Below, piece by piece: positions 23,601 to 35,604 of a stretch of 64,000 nucleotides of DNA. The position numbers and the translations under genes are program-made. Within the stretch, counting starts at the first letter, position 1, and each line of letters starts with the position of its first letter. The stretch comes from Chamaelirium japonicum (Eukaryota; Streptophyta; Magnoliopsida; Liliales; Melanthiaceae). The stretch is taken from contig OX393550.1 in NCBI GenBank assembly GCA_947650365.1, positions 99,163,924 through 99,227,923 on the forward strand, written 5' to 3'. A model generated the notes under the pieces. It was not told the origin of the DNA and did no database searches. It was given only the letters and a program-made list of their open reading frames with translations.

Positions 23601-25831
23601 ATGGAGAATATAGAAGTCGTAGATCATTCAAATGGAATTGATTATGGAAATCCAGAAACGACAGATAAACCGAATAGTGAGTTTGTTACACTATAGGGAA
23701 ACTTAAATTTTAGTAAAATACCGTGTAAAGGGATGATATTCGACACAATAGAAGATGCAAAGAACTTTTATGAAGACTATGACCGAGAAAAGGGGTTTGC
23801 AATCCGTATACGAACAAAAAACAAGTCACTCCCACGCTCAGATGAAGTAACTGGTGTTAAATTTGTATGCTCACATGAAGGCCAATACAAAAAGAAAGAG
23901 GGAGAAAATGCAAAACCAAGAAGTAGAAGACGAGATACTGTAAGGGGTGGTTGCCAAGGAAGTATGTACATTTGATATGAGCCAAGCACAAATAAGTGAA
24001 AAGTGACATTATTTAACGATGATCACAATCATAAGTTTGTATCTGCAATCAAAAGGATGAAAATGAGATCAAATAAACATATGCCTGAAGCTGCTAAGTC
24101 TCGAACTGAAGCATTTAATGCAGAAAACTTGAAGACACGAAAGGTGGTTTCAGTTTTTGGTAGAGAGCTATTGGATTTCCAGGATATAGATTGTTGGAGA
24201 AATGTTAGGCATAGAGCACTTGAAAATGTGGATGCATAGTCCATTATGAACTAATTTAGAAGAAAACAATCGATGAATCCCCAATTCTTCTCTGTAATCC
24301 AATGTGATGAGAATGCAAGGGCTACCAATTTTTTTTTGGTGGATGCACGGACACGTATGTCCTACCAACGATTCGGAGATGTTGTCATATTTGACACAAC
24401 TTATAGAACCAATAAGTATGACATGCAATTTGCACCGTTTACGAGGGTTAATCATCATTATCAGTCTATACAGTTTGGTTGTGCTTTATTGCAAGATGAA
24501 AGAGAGGAAACATTTATCTGGTTATTTGAAACTTGGGTTGATGCTATGGGTGGGAAGCATCCATTATCTATAATAACAGATCAAGATTTGGCTATGCGGG
24601 CAACTATTACAAAGGTGTTTCCCACTACACGTCATCGACTTTGTTTGTGGTACATTAAGAAAAAAATTATAGAAAGACTATTTTATGTATATTTCAAGAA
24701 GTCCAAGTTCAAGAAAGAACTAAAACATTGTCTTCAAGACACATACATGATCGAAGAATTTGAGAATGAGTGGCAAAATTTGATGGTTACATATGGGCTC
24801 AAAGAAAATGGTTGGCTTCAACACCTCTATGAAATTCGTGAATCATGGGTACCTACGTATAATCGTTCTACTTTTTTTGCTGGAATGAACACAATAGGTC
24901 GCAGTGAGGGCGTTAATGCCTTCTTTAATAGTTTTGTTTCGTCACGAACTAATTTACAAGACTTTGTTATTAAGTATGATCAAACTTTGAAAAAGATAGT
25001 TGAAAGGAAAAAAGATGAAGATTTTAAAACTAAGCATAAATATCGAATTATTGATGATGGTAACTTGATACTAACTCATGCTTCAAAAATTTATACAAGA
25101 ACCATGTTTAATAAGTTTGATAAACAGATAAGAAAAGTTGTGTGTTTCAAAGCAGATAAACTGGGAAACAAAGATGAATATCAACATACCTCGTACAAAG
25201 CAAGCTTGAAGGCTATAAAAAATTCAATGTGAAATTGAATTTACAAAATCATGATGGATATTGTGAATGCCAATATTTTCAGTTTATTGGAATACCTTGC
25301 AAGCATATTCTTAAAGTATTTGCACGTTTAGACATTGATTATATACCTAAGAGCTTCATTCTTACTAGATGGATACAAGGGGCCAACACGTTCAGGATGA
25401 TCGATTTATCAGATGGAATATTTAATAATACTTTGGAAGGAGAGATAGAAGCCATGAAATTAAGTCATATGTGTCATTATTCAACACAATTGGCATATGA
25501 AGCAGTCAAATCAGATGAAGGCTACAAGTATTTTGTGGAAGCTATGAAAGAAGCATCATAGAAGATATCACAAATCCATATTCAAGCTACTTCAGAAATA
25601 TCTACACATGTTGATGTCATTTCAACCAGAGAAGAAATTGATTCTAGTAAATCATTGCAAGCGTTGCTCTTATATCCGAATGTGTCCCAGACAAAGGGTA
25701 GAAAGAAGGATGACAAAGATAAGAAAACCGCTACAGATAAAATTAAGAGTGAAATTGAGACGTCCTTAAACAAGAAAAAAAAAAGTGCATTGTGCAAGAA
25801 AATAGAACACGACAAACGAATTTATCCTTAA
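23601..25831 (+). pseudogene. FAR1/MULE transposase relic
   Basis: From ATG 23601 a single frame encodes a FAR1 DNA-binding domain (about 23710-24055; DAKNFYEDYDREKGFAIRI, CSHEG, DDHNHKFVS). Next is the MULE transposase core (24273-25000), with FDTTYRTNKYDM, SIITDQDLAM and GRSEGVNAFF carrying the expected DDE-type acidic residues. The SWIM zinc finger CECQYFQFIGIPCKH follows at about 25262-25315. Five in-frame stops interrupt it: TAG at 23694, TGA at about 23973, TGA at about 24006, TAG at about 24237 and TAA at about 24252. There is a one-base shift in an A run near 25217-25222 and another stop at 25559. No terminal inverted repeats were identified. It may be a MULE transposon or a duplicated FAR1-related host gene. 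Confidence 0.9.
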
Positions 25832-26815
25832 AAGCCAAATAAACGAAAGCAAGGATTGAGTCTAATGCATAAGTAATTTAAAATCATGCATAATTTTCTA
25901 TTTCAATATGTTTAGTTGCTTCTTAACATGTTTATACTAATGTCTACTTTATAGCATCATATTTTGAACCAGTTGAGGATTTGGGAAGCGATGAGAAAAA
26001 TGATAAATTACAAGAGTAGATAATTTGATGATAGTATTAAATCTACTTTTCTTATTAATGAATTTATCATCTTTTATAGTTTATGTTTATACTAAGTTTA
26101 TAGTTTCATTACAAAATATTGAAGTGCCTTTGTTTATAGGTGTGACTGATCCTGAGTAAAGGTCATCATCCGGATCATGGAAGCATTGTCGGACATCAGC
26201 AGCATTATCAGTAGGTCATTGCAAGCTTGATTTTGTGATGTGCTAGAGCCAATACATGTTCAGAAAATTGCAAATTTGATTTTAGAACTTCTGATGCTTT
26301 ATGTTTTGGAATCTAGAACACAGTTTCATGAGATGCCTCATAACAGTGGAGTTATTATTTGGTTGATCTATTTCTTTTTGAGGATTTATTTTGTTGAGTT
26401 ATAATTGATTATTATTATATAGTAGAATTGGTGTCCATGTTGATATGTGCTGGAGAAGCCACAAAGTGCACACCTTAATATGTCTCTTAGGATTTTTTGT
26501 ACTTTTGTATGTGATGGTGTCCTTTTATTCTCCTCGCAACAACACTGAGAATCGCACCATCGATGGCAGCAGGAATCACCACCGGCTACATCACAAAGAG
26601 TAAGGGGAGTAGGTTTTAGGGGTATCCAATCACAGCACCCCTATGGTTGCCACTTCGGACTGAATCACCGATGACAGGTGGCGATCGTGTCCATCAGGTG
26701 ATGCAATTGTTAACTTTCTTTGGACACGTGGCATCTTCTCCATTTGAGTTATCCATTTGAATAGTGAACTCGATTTGACCAAACCATTTTCCATATATAT
26801 GGCAGTATGATTCCG
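25832..26815. other. Intergenic, no gene recognised
   Basis: AT-rich 3' flank of the FAR1-like relic, followed from about 26550 by less AT-rich DNA. A G-box-like ACACGTGGC lies near 26734, with CCATATATATGGC close to the duplicated phytocyanin 3' segment at 26816. Whether these are promoter remnants cannot be judged. Confidence 0.4.
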
Positions 26816-27022
26816 ATCTGAGCTCTACAGAGGCGGCGGAATGGCAAGCTCAAGCTCCGTCCCCTTCTGCCGGCTCAGTAGGGGATTGGTAGTGCTCCAA
26901 GAAAAGGAACCAGCCAGTAGTGCTATGCTTGACCTCCCTCATTTATCTTTTAAGCAGTGTTGCGTGTTATTAATTTGAGTTTGATATCCATCTAATTAAA
27001 TTTAAATGTACTGCAAGTTTAT
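26816..27022 (+). repeat. Duplicated segment, copy 2 (partner at 9533-9735)
   Basis: It starts GAGCTCTACAGAGGCGG and ends TTATTTTGTGG and parallels the phytocyanin 3' flank at 9533-9735. It ends where the Copia-3 remnant begins. Confidence 0.85.
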
Positions 27023-27054
27023 TTTGTGGGGAGAGAGAAACGAACCTCAGGGGG

Positions 27055-29927
27055 TTGCAATCGGTGATGGTGGGGATCTACGGGATGAGGACAGGAAATT
27101 CTGAAGAAGAAAAAAATGACACGGTCCCTCAGTTTCGCATGCAGCTTATCTCCATTAGTAGCCTTTGCGACTCTGGTTGTGTTGTGACCTTCATTCCCTC
27201 CTCCTGTGATGTGCTGGATCCTCGTACCGGTCAGACGGTCAGAGTAGGTCATAGGGTAGATGGGTTACCTCCACCATCCTCTTACCCCCCCCCCCCCCCT
27301 CCTCCTAGTTTCGACGGGGTTGCCTCTCCTGATGTCGTCTTTTGGCATAAACGACTCGGTCATATTCTAAACCTCAACTTAGGATATTATTCCAGATTGG
27401 AGCTCTAGGTCGAGGCCCCTTGACCCCTTTATCCACTTGTACCAGTTGCAAGCTTGCCAAAGCTACCGCCCTCCCTTTTCCCTTGAGTATTTCTCAGAGT
27501 TGTTCTCCCTTCAACCTAGTGCACTCCGATATCTGGGGACCAGCACCTATTCCTTTGATGTATGGCTATCGCTACTATATCTCTTTTATTGATGACTTCA
27601 GTCGGTACATTTGGGTTTGCCTCCTCCAGCTCTACTCTGAGGTTCCCTAGGTCTACCAGATCTTTGCCTCGATGGTCCATATGCAGTTCGGTTATTGCAT
27701 CAAGACCTTTCGGTTTGATTATGCCCACGAGTACTTCTTTACTGCTTGCGGACTCTTCTTCAGTCCCATGGGATCCTCTTCCAGCACTCTTGCCCTTACA
27801 CTCACGAGCAGAACGGAGTAACCGAGAAAAAGCATCGTCATATCCTTGAGACCACGTGTGCTCTTCTTCTCTCTGCTTTCGTTCCTCATGCCTTCTAGGC
27901 TGAGGTTGCCTTAACCTCGGTCAACCTTATCAACATTACCCCTTCGTCTGTCCTTCCGGGTGGTGTGACCATTCATGATCGTCTTTTCTCTTCTCCTTCT
28001 GACTATAATTTGCTTCGTTCTTTCGGGTACACCTGCTTTGTCCTCCTTCCACCCCATGAGCGCATGAAACTGTCTGAAAGGTCAGTTCAGTGCGTCCTCT
28101 TGGGGATTAGTTCCGAACACAAGGGGTATCGCAGTTATGACCCCTTGACTCGTCGCCTTCGTATCTCTCGGCAAGTCTCTTTTATCGAGGATGCCCCTTT
28201 TTACTCCTCTACGGCTCAAGACCTCATACTTTTGGACACTCCTCCCACCCTATCTTCAACTCTTGAGCCTCTTTCACCACCTCCTCCGCCCTTTGCCTCT
28301 CCTTATATATATAGAAATTCTTCTGAGACCTCTTCCATAGACACCTATACTCCTTTCGTACCCTAATCTCCTTCTTCACCGATTGGTTCTTCTAGTACTC
28401 CTAGAGCCCCTGACGCCTTGGGTACTCCACCTGTTGCGCCCAGCCAGTTTCCATCAGTCGTGGATCCTCACTCACCGCCACGCAACCCTCAGCACGAGCA
28501 CCCCCCCCCCCCCCCTTTGCTTTAGCTTTAGCTTTGGGCCGCCTGGCCATTTTTTGCTTTGCCACTATCACCTCCTACTCGCCACAGTTCACTGCTTTTC
28601 TATAGCCCTCCACTCTGACCATGAGCCTTGGTCGTACCAGGATGTTGTCCAGTTTCCTCAGTGGCGGCAGGCCATGGACGAGGAGTTCCTGGCTTTTGAG
28701 TAGACTCAAACTTGGGACATCATTCCCCTTCCTGCCGGTGTTGAGCCTGTCAGCTATCGCTGGATCTACAATGTCAAACAACGACCTGATAGATCCATTG
28801 AGCGGCACAAGGTTTGGTTGATGGCCCATGATTTTACTCAGGAATCCGGGATAAACTATAAGGAGACCTTCACGCCCGTCGCTCAGATGACAACAGTTCG
28901 TGCCCTCCTGGCGATTGCTGCAGTTCATCATTGACCTCTTCTGCAGATTGACGTGAAGAATGCCTTTTTTTACGTTGACCTTTCAGAGGTCATCTACATG
29001 CAATCGCCTCTCGGCTTGTACACTCCCCCTCAGCATGTCTGTCATCTTCGCCGAGCCATTTACGGGCTCAAGTAGGCTTCTCGTGCTTGGTTTTGACTAC
29101 TTCAGGTAAGCCATCACTGAGGTCGGCTTCGTTGAAAGTTTGCAGGATCACTTATTGTTTGTGTGGTCCTCTCCTCAGGGTCGGGCGATACTCATGTTGT
29201 ATGTTGATGACATGATCATCATAGGTGATGACTCCATTGTCATTACCCTATCTTCAACACCTTCGACACCGGTTCCAAATAAAAGATTTTGGTCCTCTTT
29301 GCTACTTCCTTGGGCTTGATATCGCCCAATGTGATCGAGGGATTCTGCTCTCCCAGTAGAAATACACCGCTGACATCCTCAGTCGAGTTGCTCTTTTCGA
29401 TGATCGCTCCGCTGCTACTCTGCTCAAGCTTCACATGAAGCTTCGTCCCACAGACGGCGAGCCTCTCTCAGATCCTACTCAGTACTAGTAGATCGTTGGT
29501 CAGTTGGTATACCTTTGCATCGCCAGGCCTGACATTGCTCACGTAGTCAGTATCATTAGCCAGTTCATCAAGGCCACTCGCTCTGCTCACTACGCTGATC
29601 TCCTTCGGATTCTCCGTTACCTCAGATGCACCATCACTCGGCCGCTCTCTCTATCCTCGACTTCATCTCTGGTCCTCCTGCGTGCCTACTCGGACGCTGA
29701 CTAGGCAAGGGATCCGACTACTCATCGATCGCCTACTCTGGTCTTACGTGCCTAGTCGGATTGCTACTGCTCTCATTAGGAGTATTGGGCCGGGACAATC
29801 TTTCTCCCTTTCATTTCCTCCGAAGAGCAAATTGTCGACTTCTTCACGAAGTCGCACCCAGTTCAATGTTTCTAGTTTCTACTCAGTAAACTCATGGTGC
29901 ATGACCCACCTTGACTTTGAGGGGGGC
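27055..29927 (+). pseudogene. Copia-3 pol remnant, heavily degraded
   Basis: Plus-strand Ty1/copia domains in order. GAG-pre-integrase has VFWHKRLGHI and CTSCKLAKA (27055-27480). Integrase starts HSDIWGPAPI and FIDDFSRYIW (27515-27650), with the following part broken by stops and shifts. The integrase C-terminus RSFGYTCFVLLPPHERMKLS is at 27965-28366. RT carries WRQAMDEE, YRWIYNVK, DVKNAFFYVDL, AIYGLK and YVDDMII (28617-29220). The RNase H connection ends ISQFIKAT and LRAYSDAD (29500-29710). Many TAG/TGA codons sit at Gln, Trp or Arg positions. Gag, protease and the 5' LTR are missing. Confidence 0.88.
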
Positions 29928-30062
29928 TGTTAGTGATATTGTATATTGTAGAATAGGAACTCTCCCTCTTATATATATAGGCTCATTGACCTAATGAGAA
30001 GATAACCACTCTTCTCTCCAAAATCCTAGTCTACTCTCTTCCCTTCTCTCTCTCACCTAGGC
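29928..30062 (+). repeat. Copia-3 3' LTR (partial)
   Basis: Directly after the polypurine run GAGGGGGGC, TGTTAGTGATATTGTATATT begins a classical LTR start. It contains the TATA-like TCTTATATATATAGGC. No second copy exists in the window, so its end is approximate. Confidence 0.7.
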
Positions 30063-30765
30063 TTTGGTTGCACAGATATTTATATTTAAAACCCTTAATT
30101 CATTCAAACATTACATATTGACCCCTGCAGTTAGCTGACATCCAAAACGAGAGAATATTTTTTATTTCATCCTTAATATTTTACCCAAACTCTCTAAATA
30201 CCCCTCAAATGTGAGAATTCTTCGGATTATGTCCAAGTTAGATTCGGTTTTATGTCTGCATTTGTTTTGGGTTAAGTCCATGTTCAATAAAGATATATCA
30301 ATTTAAGTAATTAAAACAATAGATAAATCGGTTATTTCCTCTTTAGATTAATAAAATAACAGCTGAAAGCTGGATTATTTCAAAAATGTTCCTTCATTTT
30401 TTATGCCAGCTAATGGTAGGGGTTTATATGTAAATATTGACTTTGTAGGGGTTTATATGTAAATAGAGAAGATTACAGGTGTCAATTTATAAAAAAATCC
30501 TCAACAATATTTATTCAGATAACAGCAAGAAGCAGGCTTAGTCGAGTGTTCACAGTAGCGACAGGGTGATCGTTTGTAACGCAAGAAATTTTCACTGTAT
30601 AGGGGACAACTCTATAATTAATATAAAAAAAAAAATTACAAAAACCTCTCCTAAATTATACATCTCATTTCGTATTGGTCCCTCAACTATTTGTTTGAAC
30701 ATTTTGACTCCTGAACTACGCTCCGTGTACATTTAGCCCCTTTCATCAACTTTTTGTCCCAAAAA
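30063..30765. other. Intergenic with MITE-like fragments
   Basis: No gene. Repeated phrases (GTAGGGGTTTATATGTAAATA twice at 30417-30474; TGGTCCCTCAACTA near 30678) look like pieces of small inverted-repeat elements, but no complete ends were found. Confidence 0.4.
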
Positions 30766-30769
30766 AACT

Positions 30770-31007
30770 CGACTCGATCTAACCCGTTAGACCCGCTGCT
30801 ACTATATATTACAGTATCGGATTACAGGTAGACCCTAACCGACCCGACACGATCCGTTGAACTTTAAACGGGTCTTCCCGGGTCTATCGTGTCCAAACCC
30901 TAAACCCGGATCCGACCCATTTAATAAACGGGTCTATCGTGTCGAGCCCTGTACGACCCAAACCCGTTTAACCTAACTTCGTGTCGGGTCCAAAATTGCC
31001 AGCTCTA
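30770..31007 (-). mobile_element. hAT MITE fragment (ACCCGACCC family)
   Basis: It ends AAAATTGCCAGCTCTA, the complement of the family's TAGAGCTGGCAAT terminus, and its body shares AAACGGGTCTTCCCGGGTCT and related words with 31368-31768. The left end is truncated and no target duplication was found. Confidence 0.75.
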
Positions 31008-31235
31008 TCGGTCGTGCTGGCCTTTTTGGTTGCTCGATTGGTTTTTGTCAGGTCACTGTGATGGCGGCCTGCTGTGCTGGGCCGTCGGGAGGCTCGATCA
31101 GCTTGGCAGGGCATCCGGGAGGCTTGGTCGCATTGTCTGGCTGCCCCTTGTGGCTGCACAGTACGAGGGGAGACGACATGATACCCTTGAACACACAGGA
31201 AGGAAGAGGGGAGGCCGACGTCTTCTTGATGACAC

Positions 31236-31238
<3 letters not shown>

Positions 31239-31298
<60 letters not shown>

Positions 31299-31343
31299 GT
31301 TCAGTTGTTTAAGGCTACTACTTTAGCATATAGCTATAGATGT
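31239..31343 (+). repeat. Inverted-repeat arm 1: (GA)n plus 49-bp block
   Basis: A (GA)n run (31239-31295) leads into GTGAGTTCAGTTGTTTAAGG and on to AGCTATAGATGT (31295-31343). The 49-bp part matches 32755-32803 perfectly in reverse complement, and there the microsatellite is a (CA)n(CT)n run. The arms enclose 1.4 kb. Confidence 0.92.
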
Positions 31344-31367
31344 TTTGGATTGCTGGTAGACAGGATA

Positions 31368-31768
31368 AGACCCGATAAGACCCGTTTACCACCCGGATCT
31401 ATTCAGTTGACCCGATCCGACCCAATCCAACTTGACCCGATCTGACCCGAAAGACCCATTGGTATTATATATTATAGTATTGGATTGCTGGTAGACCCGA
31501 CCCGACCCGACACGACACGACCCGTTGAATACTAAACGGATCTTCCCGGGTCTACCGTGTCCAGACCCTAAACCCGGACCCGACCCGTTTATTAAACGGG
31601 TCTATCGTGTCGACCCGTTTACGACCCAAACCCGTTTAGCTTTGTCCCAGACCCGCTAATTTCGTGTCGGGTCCTATCGGGTCGAGGAGAAATAATTCGG
31701 GTTGGGCTCGGATTAGCCCGCCCAAATTCGGGTTGGACTCGGGTTGGCCCGCCCAAGTTGCAGCTCTA
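31368..31768 (-). mobile_element. hAT MITE copy (ACCCGACCC family)
   Basis: A longer, diverged copy of the 22474-22954 element in the reverse orientation, ending CAAGTTGCAGCTCTA. It contains two added GGGTTGG(G/A)CTCGG(A/G)TT blocks near 31690-31750. No clear 8-bp duplication. Confidence 0.75.
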
Positions 31769-31867
31769 CTTGTGCCTTCAAGTATCATCTTCAAGTATCA
31801 GCCAACTGCATGGGATTTATTTAGGAGTGGGGTGTATTCAAGAGTGCATATAATTGGGGTATATTTA

Positions 31868-32068
31868 AGGGGGTATGTGTTTGATTGGGGTATAATCAAG
31901 TTGGGGCGGGCCATTTAACTGGGGTGTATTGAAGGTGGGGTGTAAGGGGGAAGGGTATTTTTGGGATAGGAATGGGGTATGAAGAAAAAAAAATGGGGTG
32001 TGTTCAAGTTTGTTGGAAATGGGGGCTAATTACAGATTTATGGGGTATGAATAAAATTTCCCTTAAAT
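31868..32068. mobile_element. Fragment of the GGGAAATTTTATTCATA family
   Basis: It ends GGGGTATGAATAAAATTTCCC and is homologous to 34053-34230 (shared TTTTTGGGATAGGAATGGGG and TTCAAGTTTGTTGGAAA, with slight changes). Only the right end is recognisable. Confidence 0.65.
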
Positions 32069-32119
32069 AAAGGTCAATTAGTCCTAAACCCCTCCACGAC
32101 TCTTTATTTAAGCTAAAGG

Positions 32120-32720
32120 ATACAAGTTGTTAGGATATTAGCTAAAGTCCTTTCCGAAAGACACGTTTGTACAACAAGTCCTTAACCGAAAATATTGACT
32201 ATTTTTACCTTTTAAATTACAAAATTGTCCCTCCAGCAAGAGTACCATTCGTTTCCAGTAAGAGTATCCATATGTTTTTTGCATGAGTATCCATTCGCCG
32301 ATTAACACTATTCATGTAGCGATTTCTATACAGTGATTTCACTGTAGCTATTACAGCGAAAACACTGTAACAAGAATATATATTCGTCATCAAAAAGAGT
32401 ATCTATTCATCAGGTGACACTGTGCATGTTGCAATTGCTATAGTGATTTCACTATAGCAAGAGTATCAATTCGTCTTCAGAAAGAGTATCCATTCGACTA
32501 ACTGATACTCTTGCTACAGTGAAATCACTATGGCAACAAACAATTCGCTAAATTGATAATCTTACCAAATCGAATTGATATACTTGCTACAGTGAGGGGG
32601 TAAATAAGGCCGATGGAGTTGTTGTATAGTAGCACACAATGTTCGGAAGGGACTTGGTACAAAATTGAAACATTGCTTGTTCTTTAAGCTAATATAGTAT
32701 TTGCTAAAAGGACTTAACGC
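32120..32720. other. Cluster of imperfect palindromes (possible foldback element)
   Basis: The outer parts are inverted with respect to each other (TAGCTAAAGTCCTTTCCGAA on the left; TTCGGAAGGGACTT and TTAAGCTAATA on the right). The centre repeats GAGTATCCATTCG and palindromes such as TAGTGATTTCACTATA. No coding potential. Possibly one diverged foldback transposon. Confidence 0.45.
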
Positions 32721-32754
32721 TAAGTCTTTTTTTTAAATAACCCACCATGTTCCT

Positions 32755-32825
32755 ACATCTATAGCTATATGCTAAAGTAGTAGCCTTAAACAACTGAACT
32801 CACTCACACACACACACTCTCTCTC

Positions 32826-32911
<86 letters not shown>
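32755..32911 (-). repeat. Inverted-repeat arm 2: 49-bp block plus (CA)n(CT)n
   Basis: The exact reverse complement of the 49-bp block at 31295-31343 occupies 32755-32803, followed by a short (CA)n and a (CT)n tract to 32911. It is the mirror of arm 1. Confidence 0.92.
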
Positions 32912-32914
<3 letters not shown>

Positions 32915-33017
32915 TGTGTGTGTCTGAATGTGTTGATAGGGACGGGACTAGACAGGTGGGTGAGCCGGACGAGAAGGGTGTGTAATTTCTTACGCCCGGG
33001 CTGAGACCGGTCCAAAC

Positions 33018-33356
33018 TAAGGATGGCAACGGTGCAACTTCGGGCAAAATCGAAACCGCATGGCAACACCAAACAGACACACTGAAACCGTACCATATTA
33101 CAACGATGTACCATTATGTAAAACCAAAACCGCATCACACCACAACGATGTACCATTATGTAAAACCAAAACCGCACCATAAGATGCGGTGCACCGCGGC
33201 ATATCATTATAATGACCTAAACGGTGTAGTTTTATGTGGTTTTGGTCAAAACCAGAACCGTACCGCAACGATGTTATATTTTGGTAAACCAAAACCACAC
33301 CATACGGTACGGCTTACCGTAATTTTCTATTCTAAACGGCACCGCTGTCACCTCCA
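33018..33356. mobile_element. hAT MITE, GGTGCGGTTT family, old copy (339 bp)
   Basis: It begins TAAGGATGGCAACGGTGC and ends GGCACCGCTGTCACCTCCA. It is flanked by GTCCAAAC (33010-33017) and GGCCAAAC (33357-33364), a 7-of-8 match to an 8-bp target duplication. The body shares AAAACCAAAACCGCA and CGGTGCACCGC with the young copy at 35178-35526. Noncoding. Confidence 0.8.
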
Positions 33357-33820
33357 GGCCAAACAACTTATGTATAGAGTATTAGAGTATTTCACACTAA
33401 GAGCCGGTTTCCGCCCAGAATTAGATTCTAGCTTTCAATTAAGCAGAATCCGATTCCCGTAAAAGCTACAATCGCTGGGAATCAAAGCTAAACATCGAAA
33501 ATACTATACAATCAGAGAGACTTGTCCTTTACAGACTGACATGTCCTTATAACAACCGTCCATTCCACCCAGCCCGACTGGTAACTGACCAGCAGACAAA
33601 GGGACGTTCTTATTGATGCCACGTCATTCTGTAAATGAAACTTTTTACAGACTGTCTGGTTGAATAGAAAAGTGCGAGTTTGTTCACCCAGGTGGACATT
33701 CGCTTGGCTCCCATTGGGCTGACCCGACAAGCCACCACTGATTTGAGCGGACCCCACTGTTAACCTGTGGGTCCACAACAATGGGTAACGAAATCGGACA
33801 GCCTCTTCTCGTTTCCTTAT
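33357..33820. other. Intergenic, nothing recognised
   Basis: No convincing frame; the minus frame 33512-33781 shows no known domain. Confidence 0.45.
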
Positions 33821-34230
33821 GGGAAATTTTATTCATACGTTAGTAAAACCTAAAACAGAATCTTTTGGGCATCGACTGCAATTGAAAAGGAATTAAACAA
33901 TGGCGACAGCATGCTTGTGGCGTCATTAGCAACAACATCAACAACATGGCTCGAAGATCCTACTTCACCTTGATCGGATTCCTCCATAGACAGCAACAGA
34001 GCTTGAAGATAACCCTTTCCATATCATGGGGCTTTAACATCGGAAAGGAATGGGGTATGATTAAGATGGGACGGACCATTTAATGTGATGTATTTTAAGG
34101 TGGGGTGTAAAAGGGAAGGGTATTTTTAGGATAGGAATGGGGCATGATATAAAAAAAAGGGGGGGTGTTTTCAAGTTTGTTGGAAACGAGGGCTAATTAT
34201 ATATTTTTGGGATATGAATAAAATTTTCCC
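33821..34230. mobile_element. MITE with GGGAAATTTTATTCATA terminal repeats (410 bp)
   Basis: The left end GGGAAATTTTATTCATA and right end TATGAATAAAATTTTCCC are inverted repeats. The right part is homologous to 31868-32068. No convincing target duplication was seen, so the superfamily is not assigned. Confidence 0.65.
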
Positions 34231-35177
34231 ACCTTTTTTGGATTTTTTTTTTACTTACACCCCCGTTTTTATGTCTAAATTTGAGTTACACCCCAACCTT
34301 TCTAAAATGTGTCTTTACCCCCCCAGGCTGTCACTAGGCCGTGAGCAACTTGTTAAAATTTAAAAGTGGGGGTGTAACTCAAATTTTGATACAATAGTAG
34401 AGGTGTAATTCAATAAAAAAGTAAAGCCCTTAACTTAGTTGCCCTGAACCACGGTGGTTCAGGGTCCAACCATCGACACCTGTTATTTTCGTCTATTTCG
34501 ATGGTTTTTGGATTGTTGAGATCTACAAGCCACCGGAAGAACCCTAGGGGGCTTCCATCATAAGGGTCGGGTGATAAAACGGGTGGGGACAAACAATGTT
34601 TTAAAAAACATTAGGCGGACATAAGGTGGTAGGGGAGTTCCAAGATGGTAAGGTGGGAGGCGGATGCCTATGCGGATGCCCAAAAGTTTATAAAATATTT
34701 TACTTAGAATTTGCATAACTACTATATTTATAGTGTCATCCTTCTTCCAGGAGTTCACAACGGGCCAAGGGTGCCACTATCATCATTATTTCGAGTGATC
34801 AATATGGGTCCAGGGAGCCACTACACACTAGTGTGAAAGTTATAAAAAAAAAACCGAGAAGGTTAAAATAAAAAAAAAATGAAGAAGACGAATGGGATAA
34901 AGGAAACTTATAAATGACTACTTTCGACAATAACATAGACGGCCTTTCTCTTATGGACATCGAGGAAAGCGGATCTCAACTCAAGGGATACGATCTAAGA
35001 CCCAAAATGCCTAGGCGGACGCCTAGGTGGGCGCCCGAATGATTTTTAACACAGTGGGGACATGTGTTGATGGCTGGACCCTAAACCATGGTGATTCTGT
35101 GGTTCAGGGTGACTATTTTAAGTCATTCGATAAAAAAGCCCACTTTTAACGGGTTGCTCACAGTCACCGATCACATG

Positions 35178-35526
35178 TAGGGATGGCAACGGTGCGGTTT
35201 AAAACCGCAAACCGCGGAAAACCGCACCGCATGGTGCGGTTTTGGTTTGCCAAAATATAAAACCGTCGCGGTGCGGTGCGGTTTCGGTTTGCGGTTTCGG
35301 TGTTGCGGTGCGGTTTCGGTTTTACCCAAAACCGCAAAAAACCACACCGTTCAGACCATTATAATGTAAAACTGCGGTGCACCGCACCGCACCGCATGGT
35401 GCGGTTTTGGTTTTACATATGGTACACCGTCGCGGTGCGGTGCGGTTTCGGTGTTGCGGTGCGGTGTTGCGGTGCGGTTTCGGTTTTGCCCAAAACCGCA
35501 CCGAAACCGCACCGTTGCCATCCCTA
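35178..35526. mobile_element. hAT MITE, GGTGCGGTTT family, complete (349 bp) with 8-bp TSD
   Basis: The ends TAGGGATGGCAACGGTGCGG and CCGCACCGTTGCCATCCCTA are perfect inverted repeats. The 8-bp duplication ATCACATG flanks them at 35170-35177 and 35527-35534. The body consists of alternating GCGGTTT and AAACCGC words. Noncoding; mobilisation would need a hAT transposase elsewhere. Confidence 0.96.
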
Positions 35527-35604
35527 ATCACATGACGGAATGGGGGGTAAAGTCAATTTTTTTGAAAAGTTGCAGTGTAACTCAAATTTCAACATAAAAG
35601 TGGG

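Noticed and set aside
31350..32754. The 1.4 kb between the 49-bp inverted arms as a single autonomous element
   Set aside because: The interior is made of fragments of other families and no coding region or target duplication outside the arms was found.
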